Assembly (NCBI GenBank): GCA_014323965.1
Contig: JACONB010000102.1
Location: 1 to 6,464 of the forward strand
Length of the DNA: 6,464 bases
DNA from: Prochloron sp. SP5CPC1
GTDB lineage: Bacteria > Cyanobacteriota > Cyanobacteriia > Cyanobacteriales > Prochloraceae
Direction: 5' to 3'
Both the position numbers and the translations under genes were made by a program. This document shows positions 1 to 6,048 of the stretch, piece after piece. The stretch's first letter is position 1; the number at the start of each line of letters is the position of its first letter. The notes beneath the pieces were generated by a model that searched no databases, had not been told where the DNA came from, and saw nothing but the letters and a program-made list of their open reading frames with translations.

Positions 1-1
1 C

Positions 2-89
2 GAGGGGAATCGACAAGCGCGGGGAGTCCATGTATCCCGACGCTGACCCTACGGGTACAGCGTGGGACTTATAGCTCCCCGAACCCCTC
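2..89 (+). ncRNA. Candidate TnpB-associated guide RNA (omega/reRNA-like) scaffold, 3' part
   Basis: The sequence folds on paper into three nested helices. Outer helix P1 pairs GAGGGG (2-7) with CCCCTC (84-89). P2 pairs GGGGAG (21-26) with CTCCCC (75-80). An inner hairpin spans 35-67: TCCC (35-38) pairs with GGGA (64-67), ACGCTG (40-45) with CAGCGT (58-63), and ACCC (46-49) with GGGT (53-56), leaving a TAC loop and bulges at G39 and A57. TnpB guide RNAs have a structured scaffold ending at the right end of the element, with the guide supplied by the flanking DNA, and this layout fits. I recognise the architecture, not a specific family, so other structured RNAs remain possible. Confidence 0.42.
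3..74 (+). CDS. Possible extreme C-terminus of TnpB (5' end outside window)
   Basis: The third frame is open from the window edge to a TAG at 72-74 and gives 23 residues, RGIDKRGESMYPD followed by ADPTGTAWDL. In TnpB-type elements the tnpB 3' end commonly overlaps the guide-RNA scaffold, and this reading would overlap the structured region in that way. There is no catalytic motif in so short a fragment, and frame 1 is also open here, so the choice of frame rests only on context. Confidence 0.22.
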   Translation, partial: RGIDKRGESMYPDADPTGTAWDL

Positions 90-93
90 AATA

Positions 94-1050
94 GTTAAAG
101 ACAGAACAGCACTTGGTTTAATCCAATATGAGGAGCGCAGAGGGAGACTAATTCCCCCCATGACAATCATAGAAAGCTCTTCGGGAAATACCGCTATCGG
201 TCTTTCTATCTTCGCAAAAGCTAAAGGATATAAAGTAATAGCAATTTGTGACCGCTACTTGCCTGAAGTCAAAAAAACCAGGTTGAGAGCTTTTGGGGCA
301 GACATTATTTTTCTCCCTTCTACTTCAATGGGAATGGATACGGTAGAACTTAGAATAGCGGTTGCTAATTATTTGGCAGACAAAGTTCCTAATGCCATCA
401 CTTTAGGGCAATACTCCAATCCAGGCAATCCAGAAATCCATTACCAAACAACTGGTCCTGAAATTTGGCAAGACATGCAGGGGGAAGTGAGTGCTGTGGT
501 AGTAGCAGTGGGAACCTGTGGCACGATTTCCGGCGTAGGCCGTTATCTAAAAGAAAAAGATAAAAATATAAAAATTGTCGGTGCTGAACCAGAGGGTTCA
601 ATAATTTTTGGCGGCGAAAATGGGAAATATCTAGTGCAGGGAGGCGGACTTAGTTTTATCCCTTCAATATTCGATCCGAATGTTGTGGATATGGGGGTAA
701 AAGTCAAAGATGCTGATTCCTTTGGTTACATTCGAGAGGTTGCACTAAAAGAAGGATGGATGCTTGGAGGAACGGGAGGAGTAGTTCTAGGCGGAATTAG
801 ACAAATAGCTAAACATTTTGGGCCGGAAGATAATATTGTTGGGATTATTCCCGATAGTGGGGAACGATACATAGACAGTTTGTTTAATGATTCTTGGATG
901 GTTAATAAGGGATTTGCAGATAAAATTTACACTGGGAAAGTTAGCGATCCAAAGACCGTAGATGTTGCCGAGTCTATCGGCTGTTGTGTAAATGATATTC
1001 CCGAAGAAATAGGGTACACACTGGAAGATTTGTGCCAACGGATAAATTGA
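94..1050 (+). pseudogene. SbnA/cysteine synthase-like PLP-dependent beta-replacement enzyme, 5' end apparently lost
   Basis: This is a fold-type II PLP enzyme of the O-acetylserine sulfhydrylase / cystathionine beta-synthase / SbnA family. Members replace the beta-substituent of an activated serine, for example with sulfide, or with glutamate in siderophore diaminopropionate synthesis. Visible motifs are VKDRTA, with the PLP-binding Lys at 97-99, the Asn loop SSGNTA (178-195), the PLP-phosphate loop GTCGTISG (511-534) and the family signature DSGERY (853-870). A tail of about 45 residues follows the usual C-terminus. The reading frame stays open to position 1 but contains no ATG, GTG or TTG before ATG 160. 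Starting at 160 would omit the PLP lysine and about 70 N-terminal residues. The codons upstream of 94 lie in the GC-rich element end and do not match the family's GSVKDR context. I infer disruption by insertion; a start left of the window with an unusual N-terminus is the alternative. It sits 34 bp before the next gene and was probably first in the operon. Confidence 0.68.
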
Positions 1051-1066
1051 AAATTTTCTTTCCTTT

Positions 1067-1073
1067 AAGGAGG
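1067..1073 (+). promoter_or_regulatory. Ribosome binding site deciding the start at 1085
   Basis: AAGGAGG is a full Shine-Dalgarno match 11 bp before ATG 1085. It overlaps the in-frame GTG at 1073, which rules out that GTG as the start and leaves ATG 1085. Confidence 0.8.
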
Positions 1074-1084
1074 TGTCAAAGAGC

Positions 1085-2227
1085 ATGAATTGTTGCCTTT
1101 TACTGTATTATGATAAGTTTCATACACCGTTACAGTTATTGGAAGGAAAATTAGCAAGATTTGACAAGGTCAGAGTTCTAGATATCTGTATCGATCAAGA
1201 GACATCAGAAGACCCGCTAAGCTTTGCTCAGGCTAATAGCTGGGAAGTAAAACAGATTGATGCTCGGGACAAGTTCTGCGAAAACTACCTCTTACCCGCT
1301 ATAAAAGCCAATGCAGTTTATCAGGGTGGCTATTTGCTATCAGCGGCTTTGTCCAGACCTTTGCTGGCTGAGATCTGTGCTGAACAGATTACCGAAATAG
1401 GTGCTTCCACTTTAGTACATGGTTTGGCAGGTAACGATCAGATTCGGCTGGAAATGGCGATTCAGGCATTAGCCCCCCAAGTGCAAATACTTCCTGTTGC
1501 TGTTTTGCTTGGTAGCCAGAATAAAAAAAATCAGGAAGAATATACCATTAGTCAAAATATCTGGGGTCGCAGCATAGAAGCTGGATCGTTAAATAACCCA
1601 GCAGAATTACCAGTTAGAGAAGTTTTCCACAGAACAGGAGATCCCTATTTCCCTCAATCGTCCACGGAAATCCATCGCCTGCAATTTGAACAAGGATGTC
1701 CAGTAGCCCTTGATGGGAGAAAAATGAAACTCTCTGAACTATTGGCTGCTTTGAACACTCTCGGACATAAGTATAGTTTGGGGTTTGTGGACATGGTGGA
1801 AGATGGATTTGTGGGATTAAAAACTAGGGCAATTTACGAAGCACCAGGAGGTACAGCTTTGATTGCAGCTCACCGAGATTTGGAAAATTTTGTCTCTACT
1901 CGCAAGCAGAACAACTTTAAGCCAATTGTTGATCGAGCTTGGACAGAATTAATTTACGATGGCTATTGGTTTGATCCACAGCGAGAAAGCTTAGAAGCTT
2001 ACATCAACGACATTAATCAATGGGTCAATGGAGAGGTTAGTCTCCTGTTCCGTTCCGGTGGAGTGCAAGTGCTCAGTAGGAACTCAGCAGATAATCTCTA
2101 TGACGAACAGCAGGCAATCTACAGAGCTGGACAGGATTTTGGTGTTGAGTCTTCAAGGGCGATCGCCTACTCCATTTCTGCCCATATGCGGGCTGCTGTC
2201 AAAAGAAGCAAAAATCAAACCCGATAA
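1085..2227 (+). CDS. Divergent argininosuccinate synthetase homologue lacking the PP-loop
   Basis: The protein has 380 residues; ordinary argininosuccinate synthetase (ArgG) has about 400 and joins citrulline to aspartate with ATP. Family landmarks are clear: YLLSAALSRP (83-92), HGLAGNDQIRLE (112-123), WGRSIEAG (160-167), VEDGFVGLKTRAIYEAP (about 238-254) and a C-terminal LYDEQQA segment. Three parts differ. The N-terminal ATP-pyrophosphatase motif SGGLDTS is replaced by sequence around YYDKFHTP (8-15). The HGATGKGNDQ loop is shortened by two residues. A stretch of roughly 15-20 residues after the LPVAV strand is missing. Several residues known to contact citrulline in the human enzyme are kept (Tyr83, Arg121, Ser163, Glu239, Tyr251), while the Thr-Ser pair after the Tyr is Ala-Ala. 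This is therefore unlikely to be the housekeeping ArgG. It could be a repurposed ligase, a non-catalytic partner or a new activity. The gene is intact, with a strong ribosome binding site, and lies 39 bp before the next gene. Confidence 0.85.
   Translation: MNCCLLLYYDKFHTPLQLLEGKLARFDKVRVLDICIDQETSEDPLSFAQANSWEVKQIDARDKFCENYLLPAIKANAVYQGGYLLSAALSRPLLAEICAEQITEIGASTLVHGLAGNDQIRLEMAIQALAPQVQILPVAVLLGSQNKKNQEEYTISQNIWGRSIEAGSLNNPAELPVREVFHRTGDPYFPQSSTEIHRLQFEQGCPVALDGRKMKLSELLAALNTLGHKYSLGFVDMVEDGFVGLKTRAIYEAPGGTALIAAHRDLENFVSTRKQNNFKPIVDRAWTELIYDGYWFDPQRESLEAYINDINQWVNGEVSLLFRSGGVQVLSRNSADNLYDEQQAIYRAGQDFGVESSRAIAYSISAHMRAAVKRSKNQTR
2159..2166. repeat. HIP1 octamer palindrome
   Basis: GCGATCGC, within the 10-bp palindrome GGCGATCGCC (2158-2167), is the highly iterated palindrome typical of many cyanobacterial genomes. 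It lies inside the synthetase-like gene. It is the only perfect copy I found here, with partial matches near 5898 and 6207. It supports the taxonomic reading. Confidence 0.75.
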
Positions 2228-2266
2228 GGAATAAATAGGGAATAAAATCAATAAGGAGAAACAAAA

Positions 2267-3064
2267 ATGGAAAGAATAATGTGTCCCCCAACATATTTTG
2301 ATATTGAGTATAGTATCAATCCTTGGATGAATGTCAATAATAAGGTTGATAAGAATTTGGCATTTAAGCAATGGAATGATTTGATTCGGATCTTGAATGA
2401 GCTGGGAGATACAATCCATGTTGTTGAAGCACTTCCAGGTTTGCCAGATATGACATTTTCTGGTGATGGAGGAATGGTTTGGAAGAAAACTTTTATTCCT
2501 AGTAATTTCCGTAACCAGGAGCGGCGGGAAGAAGTCCCACCTTACATTCATTGGTTCGAGAAAAATGGTTATCAAATATCTCCCATGCCAGAAGATTTAA
2601 TTTTTGAAGGATTGGGAGATGTGGTTTTTCATGAAGGTTTAGCATTTTTCGGTTACGGCTCTCGCTCAGATGAAAGGGCAGTTGAACATCTCCGTGAAAT
2701 CGTTCCTAATCTGAAAATCCTGGGTAAGATGGAAATTGTAGACGACCATTATTTTCACCTAGCAATGGCATTGAGCTTTATCGATGAAGATACAGTATTG
2801 TATTATCCGCCTGGGTTTTCAGAGGAATCTGTAGAGAATCTCAAAAAAGTCATTAAAAACCCCATTGCTGTTAGCCCAAAAGATGCTGACGAATACTTTG
2901 CCTGTAATAATCTGGTAATTGGTAACAAAGTTGTTATCGATAATTGTACACCACAACTCAGGGAAGACTTAGGCAAGCATGGTTATGAAATTATCACCTG
3001 CGATATGTCAGAATTCAAAAAAAGCGGTGGTTCATTGCGCTGTTTGGTACTGAGTTTTATGTAA
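2267..3064 (+). CDS. AgrE/ArgZ-like amidinohydrolase (guanidine-modifying enzyme superfamily), single domain
   Basis: This 265-residue protein matches the N-terminal hydrolase domain of cyanobacterial arginine dihydrolase AgrE/ArgZ, which converts arginine to ornithine, CO2 and ammonia. It opens with the same MCPP...YDxxYxINPWM pattern (5-21). Catalytic positions are visible: Cys259 in SGGSLRC, His164 in DHYFHL, Glu114 in FEGLGD, and Asp67 in PDMTFSGDGG. The C-terminal ornithine cyclodeaminase half of AgrE is absent. Two positions differ from AgrE/ArgZ. Asn71, which I recall as important for full dihydrolase chemistry, is Asp67 here, as in deiminases. The Asp of the HLDT motif is Ala166. That Asp binds the guanidinium in arginine deiminases, and it is also replaced in DDAH enzymes, which accept N-methylated arginines. 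A substituted guanidine or ureido substrate is thus plausible. Amidinotransferase activity is the main alternative. AAGGAG at 2253-2258 lies 8 bp before the ATG, and the gene is co-directional with its neighbours. Confidence 0.82.
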   Translation: MERIMCPPTYFDIEYSINPWMNVNNKVDKNLAFKQWNDLIRILNELGDTIHVVEALPGLPDMTFSGDGGMVWKKTFIPSNFRNQERREEVPPYIHWFEKNGYQISPMPEDLIFEGLGDVVFHEGLAFFGYGSRSDERAVEHLREIVPNLKILGKMEIVDDHYFHLAMALSFIDEDTVLYYPPGFSEESVENLKKVIKNPIAVSPKDADEYFACNNLVIGNKVVIDNCTPQLREDLGKHGYEIITCDMSEFKKSGGSLRCLVLSFM

Positions 3065-3112
3065 TGGATTGGAAACTATTCCATAAAGCTCATTGAACTA
3101 ACAAACTATTTC

Positions 3113-3118
3113 AAGGAG
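3113..3118 (+). promoter_or_regulatory. Ribosome binding site of the carbamoyltransferase gene
   Basis: AAGGAG lies 11 bp before ATG 3130 and 5 bp before an in-frame TTG at 3124. Both spacings are usable. I prefer the ATG, because family members typically begin directly with MKILG. Confidence 0.7.
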
Positions 3119-3129
3119 TAACATTGAGC

Positions 3130-4824
3130 ATGAAAATTTTAGGCGTGAATTGTGTCTATCATGAAACATCTGCTGCTTTAATTATTGATGGAAAAGTAGT
3201 TAATGCAGTTGAGGAAGAACGATTCAATCGATATAAACATGGTGCAGAAGCACGAGTGGATAATCCTGATGAAATCCCCTTGAATTCGATTCGCTATTGC
3301 TTGGAACAGGGGGGGATAAAGGCGGAAGAACTTGATGCAGTATGTTGTTCTTTTCACCCAGGATTGCGGGAAAAAGAATATACAGATGATCCTTATTCCC
3401 TTGAGGGAAATTGGGGTAGTTCTGAAGGGGAAAAAACTTTTATTTTGTATAAAGCCTTACAAGTCGATATTTCTGATTGCTTTCACTGGATACCTCATCA
3501 CTTGGCTCATGCTGCTTCTACTTACTATCCTTCCTCATTTGAGAAAGCTGCTATCCTGGTTGTAGATGGTATTGGTGAATACTCCACTACACTCCTAGCT
3601 TATGGAAAAGGTAGTAAAATTAAAACCTTGAAAAAGCTCTATTTTTCCGATTCGCTTGGATTTCTGTGGGAAAAAATGAGCAAATTTTTGGGATTTAGTG
3701 AATATGATGCCTGCAAAGTAATGGGTCTAGCGGGTTATGGAAACCCTTTGAAGTACCGAAAAGAATTGAGTCTAATCATCAAACATGATGAAAAAGGATC
3801 TTTTTCAATTGCTGAAAATGTGATTCAATTCAGGCGAGAAAGCTTTGACGGCTTACTTTCTATATTCGGCAGTTTAAATAATGACGCTTCTGGTTTAACC
3901 GAGAAACATAAAGACATTGCTGCTGCCTTGCAAAATATCACCAATAGAGTGATGCTTTCTCTCGCTAACAGCATCTACGAGCAATATCCTTGTGATGCTT
4001 TGTGTATAGCAGGGGGTGTAGGTTTAAACTGCCAGAGCAACTGGATTATCAAGGAAAAAGGCCCTTACCAGCGCATTTACATCCCCACTGCGGCTCATGA
4101 TGCGGGCACTTCAATGGGGGCGGCACTATATCATTACTACAATGCAAATTCTGCCAATGGTGCAGCTAATATCACCAGCCATGCTAGCTCAAAGATCATG
4201 CCCCATCCTTACTTAGGACCTGCTTTTAGTGATGATGAAATCGAGCAATTCTTGAAATCTAAAAATGTCCAGGCTAGGAAATCTGATAATTTGGAAGCGG
4301 AGGCAGCACAATTTATTGCAGACGGGAAAATCGTTGCCTGGTTTCAGGGTCAAATGGAGTTTGGTCCACGAGCATTAGGAAACAGATCGCTCTTAGCAGA
4401 TCCGAGGAACCAGAATATTCGGGAAGTGATGAACACCAAGGTAAAGCACAGGGAAGTTTTTCGACCCTTTGCTCCCAGCATACTGGAAGAGGAAAGCTCA
4501 GAATGGTTCGCTCTAGGTAAACCTTCCGAAAGCTTATACTATATGCTGTTTGCGTGTCCTGTCAAACCAGATAAATTGGACAAAATTCCAGCAGTCATCC
4601 ATGTGGATAATACAGCAAGGGTACAATTGGTGAATCAACAGACAAATCCCAAATATCACCAATTGATTTCGGAGTTTTATAAGTTGACTGGTGTGCCAAT
4701 TGTCCTGAATACTTCCTTTAACGATAGTGAACCGATCGTGTGTAGTCCTGAAGATGCCTTGGCTACTTTTTTCAAAACTCGCATTGATGTCTTAGTCTTA
4801 GGTGACTATATCATTGAGCGGTAA
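3130..4824 (+). CDS. NodU/CmcH-family carbamoyltransferase
   Basis: At 564 residues this is normal length for the NodU/CmcH/TobZ family, which transfers a carbamoyl group from carbamoyl phosphate, through carbamoyl-AMP, to a hydroxyl of an antibiotic, sugar or toxin; SxtI of saxitoxin synthesis is a cyanobacterial relative. The N-terminal Kae1-like domain shows YHETSAAL (10-17), the metal-site motif HHLAHA (123-128), VVDGIGE with Asp146, AGGVGLN (294-300) and AHDAGTSMGAAL with Asp324. The C-terminal domain begins at about 365 with the family signature MEFGPRALGNRS (409-420), followed by FRPFAPS and VPIVLNTSFN. The usual His-Asp pair of the N-terminal loop is His-Glu here; otherwise the known motifs look intact. 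An acceptor cannot be read from sequence. Placement after two arginine-pathway homologues suggests a small amino-acid-derived acceptor. It starts 65 bp after the hydrolase gene and is probably in the same transcript. An alternative TTG start is at 3124. Confidence 0.92.
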   Translation: MKILGVNCVYHETSAALIIDGKVVNAVEEERFNRYKHGAEARVDNPDEIPLNSIRYCLEQGGIKAEELDAVCCSFHPGLREKEYTDDPYSLEGNWGSSEGEKTFILYKALQVDISDCFHWIPHHLAHAASTYYPSSFEKAAILVVDGIGEYSTTLLAYGKGSKIKTLKKLYFSDSLGFLWEKMSKFLGFSEYDACKVMGLAGYGNPLKYRKELSLIIKHDEKGSFSIAENVIQFRRESFDGLLSIFGSLNNDASGLTEKHKDIAAALQNITNRVMLSLANSIYEQYPCDALCIAGGVGLNCQSNWIIKEKGPYQRIYIPTAAHDAGTSMGAALYHYYNANSANGAANITSHASSKIMPHPYLGPAFSDDEIEQFLKSKNVQARKSDNLEAEAAQFIADGKIVAWFQGQMEFGPRALGNRSLLADPRNQNIREVMNTKVKHREVFRPFAPSILEEESSEWFALGKPSESLYYMLFACPVKPDKLDKIPAVIHVDNTARVQLVNQQTNPKYHQLISEFYKLTGVPIVLNTSFNDSEPIVCSPEDALATFFKTRIDVLVLGDYIIER

Positions 4825-4938
4825 AATACCAGGAAATGCCTGATTGGTTTCGACCGAGGTATTCTCCAAAATTAAATGGATTTGGATAAGAGGAACCTGA
4901 TTTTTGCATATTAAACTTATATTATGCCTTAAACCCAT
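4798..4938 (-). CDS. Possible 46-residue small protein, antisense to the carbamoyltransferase 3' end
   Basis: On the minus strand an ATG (4938-4936) is preceded, 6 bp away, by a perfect AAGGAG (plus strand CTCCTT, 4945-4950). The frame runs 46 codons (beginning MGLRHNISLICKNQ) to a TAA at 4800-4798 and overlaps the carbamoyltransferase stop by 27 bp. I recognise no family and no signal peptide, though residues 15-24 are rather hydrophobic. The ribosome binding site is the only positive evidence; chance is a serious alternative in a short AT-rich gap. Confidence 0.2.
   Translation of the reverse strand: MGLRHNISLICKNQVPLIQIHLILENTSVETNQAFPGILPLNDIVT
4825..4863 (+). other. Three-way-junction-like inverted repeats after the carbamoyltransferase stop
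   Basis: AATACC (4825-4830) pairs with GGTATT (4858-4863). They enclose two small hairpins: AGG/CCT (4831-4833 with 4839-4841) and TTGGT/ACCGA (4844-4848 with 4853-4857, one G-T pair) around a TTCG loop. It begins directly after the stop codon, where an operon end or processing site would lie, but no T-run follows, so it is not a standard intrinsic terminator. The rest of the gap to 5070 holds weak AT-rich inverted repeats (AAACC-CAT-GGTTT at 4931-4943, CCAAAATTGG at 4970-4979) and no convincing promoter. Confidence 0.3.
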
Positions 4939-5070
4939 GGTTTTCTCCTTGTTTGGGGTAATAAATTTGCCAAAATTGGGATACTTTCATCTGAACTAAT
5001 TGATTTATATCGTATTTGGTTGGATATGTATCTATCATTTAAGTTAACTCAATAGCTTGAGCTTGTTATT

Positions 5071-6015
5071 ATGACGAATCAATTGGAACTTCCACAACAA
5101 GAGAGCAAAGCAGAAACAGTGCTCGCATTACTTGCAATTTCTGTCGCCTTAGTTGCGGTCTCTTTTGCGCCGATCTTAATTCGATGGAGTGAAACTGAAA
5201 TCAGCCCCAACGCCACAATCTTTAATCGCCTTTGGATCGCTACTGTTGTTTTAGTACTGTGGAATGGAGTTCTGGCTGTATATCACAAACTGGTCAGGAA
5301 AGAATCTAATCAATCGCAGACCGATACTCAAGAAAGTCTAGAACTATTGCTGACATTGGGAATTTTTTTTGGACTATCCCAAGTTTTCTGGGCTTGGTCG
5401 CTAACTCAGACCAATGTTGCTAACTCTACAATTTTCCACAATCTCACTCCGCTGTTTACGATTGCAGGAGGATGGCTGTTATTTGATCAACAGTTTGATA
5501 GGAAGTTTCTCATTGGTGCGACAATTGCAATGGGAGGAGCAATTGCCCTTGGCATTAGTGACCTACAAATCGATCCAGACAAATTGCAAGGTGACATAGT
5601 TTCATTAATCTCTGCAGGTTTATATGGAGCATACGTGTTAGTTGTCGCCAAACTGCGAAGTAAATTTACTGCTACCACTATACTGCTGTGGTGTAGCGGG
5701 AGCGGAACTGTGTTTATTCTCCCCGCTCTCCTGTTTACCAATGATCAAATTCTACCCTATTCTTGGAGGGGCTGGCTGGTGATAATTGGTTTAGCTGTCA
5801 TCTGCCAAGTGTTGGGTCAAGGACTTATCGCCTATAGCCTTAACAAGTTATCATCAGGTTTGGTTGCTCTATTCCAACTGCTCTATCCAGTCTTGACAGC
5901 GATCTTTGCTTGGATAATTTTCTTAGAAAGGTTAAGTTTCTATACCTTGCTAGAGTTTGCTGTAGTTTTGTTGGGCATATACCTAGCTAAATCTAGCCAA
6001 TATGCTATTAAGTAA
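5071..6015 (+). CDS. EamA-type (drug/metabolite transporter superfamily) permease, likely exporter
   Basis: At 314 residues with about ten hydrophobic segments (roughly 17-37, 52-70, 92-110, 118-136, 144-162, 173-191, 203-222, 231-250, 260-280 and 285-305), this has the two-times-five-helix layout of EamA/DMT permeases in the inner membrane. The N-terminal tail (1-16) is polar and there is no cleavable signal. Features typical of the family are the N-F-N-R-L-like start of helix 2 (ATIFNRLW), NSTIFHNLTPLFT in the first repeat and ALFQLLYPVLTAIFAW in the second. Family members export amino acids and small metabolites; saxitoxin clusters also contain a DMT permease. It is co-directional with the biosynthetic genes, but the 246-bp gap allows separate transcription. 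No strong ribosome binding site precedes ATG 5071. Its substrate is inferred only from context. Confidence 0.87.
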   Translation: MTNQLELPQQESKAETVLALLAISVALVAVSFAPILIRWSETEISPNATIFNRLWIATVVLVLWNGVLAVYHKLVRKESNQSQTDTQESLELLLTLGIFFGLSQVFWAWSLTQTNVANSTIFHNLTPLFTIAGGWLLFDQQFDRKFLIGATIAMGGAIALGISDLQIDPDKLQGDIVSLISAGLYGAYVLVVAKLRSKFTATTILLWCSGSGTVFILPALLFTNDQILPYSWRGWLVIIGLAVICQVLGQGLIAYSLNKLSSGLVALFQLLYPVLTAIFAWIIFLERLSFYTLLEFAVVLLGIYLAKSSQYAIK

Positions 6016-6048
6016 TTAGACCTGATTACTCTGTAATATAACTAATTA
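6013..6048. terminator. Possible bidirectional terminator between convergent genes
   Basis: TAATTAG (6013-6019) pairs with CTAATTA (6042-6048), and inside it ATTAC (6025-6029) pairs with GTAAT (6033-6037) around a TCT loop. The structure includes the stop codons of both convergent genes. The stems are AT-rich and separated by unpaired stretches, so the hairpin would be weak. Confidence 0.3.

Larger units (their letters stand above)
1..93 (+). mobile_element. Right end of a probable IS200/IS605-type (TnpB-carrying) element
   Basis: The first 90 or so bases are about 60% GC against about 40% for the genes that follow, and are packed with nested inverted repeats ending in CCCCTCAA at 84-91. The break coincides with the point where the downstream PLP-enzyme gene loses similarity to its family: its VKDRTA motif begins at 94, but the residues before it do not fit. 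IS608-like members of IS200/IS605 end in a subterminal hairpin followed by a short TCAA-type cleavage site and leave no target duplication, which fits this junction. The rest of the element would lie left of the window, so the family call is inference. A different structured RNA or element end is possible. Confidence 0.5.

Noticed and set aside
1..93. Group II intron domain V/VI at the left edge
   Set aside because: No 34-nt domain V hairpin with a GNRA loop and AGC triad is visible; the inner hairpin has a TAC loop.
1..159. Frame-1 continuation of the PLP gene to the window start as a genuine N-terminus
   Set aside because: It is open but has no start codon, is GC-rich unlike the rest of the gene, and lacks the expected NPxGS context before VKDR; 31 open codons in GC-rich DNA can occur by chance.
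1073..1084. GTG at 1073 as start of the ArgG-like gene
   Set aside because: The Shine-Dalgarno AAGGAGG overlaps it, so ATG 1085 is the only sensible start.
2153..2575. Minus-strand ORF of 140 codons opposite the ArgG-like and hydrolase genes
   Set aside because: It lies antisense to two well-supported genes and has no recognisable motif; it is a shadow frame.
5000..5038. Promoter for the permease (TTGATT at 5000 with TATGTA at 5025, or TTGGTT at 5016 with TATCAT at 5033)
   Set aside because: Spacings of 19 and 11 bp and weak boxes in AT-rich DNA; not better than chance.
94..6015. Saxitoxin (sxt) cluster fragment
   Set aside because: The carbamoyltransferase and DMT permease recall sxtI and a permease, but the ArgG-like, AgrE-like and SbnA-like genes are not part of sxt as I know it, and sxtJ/sxtK do not follow the carbamoyltransferase.
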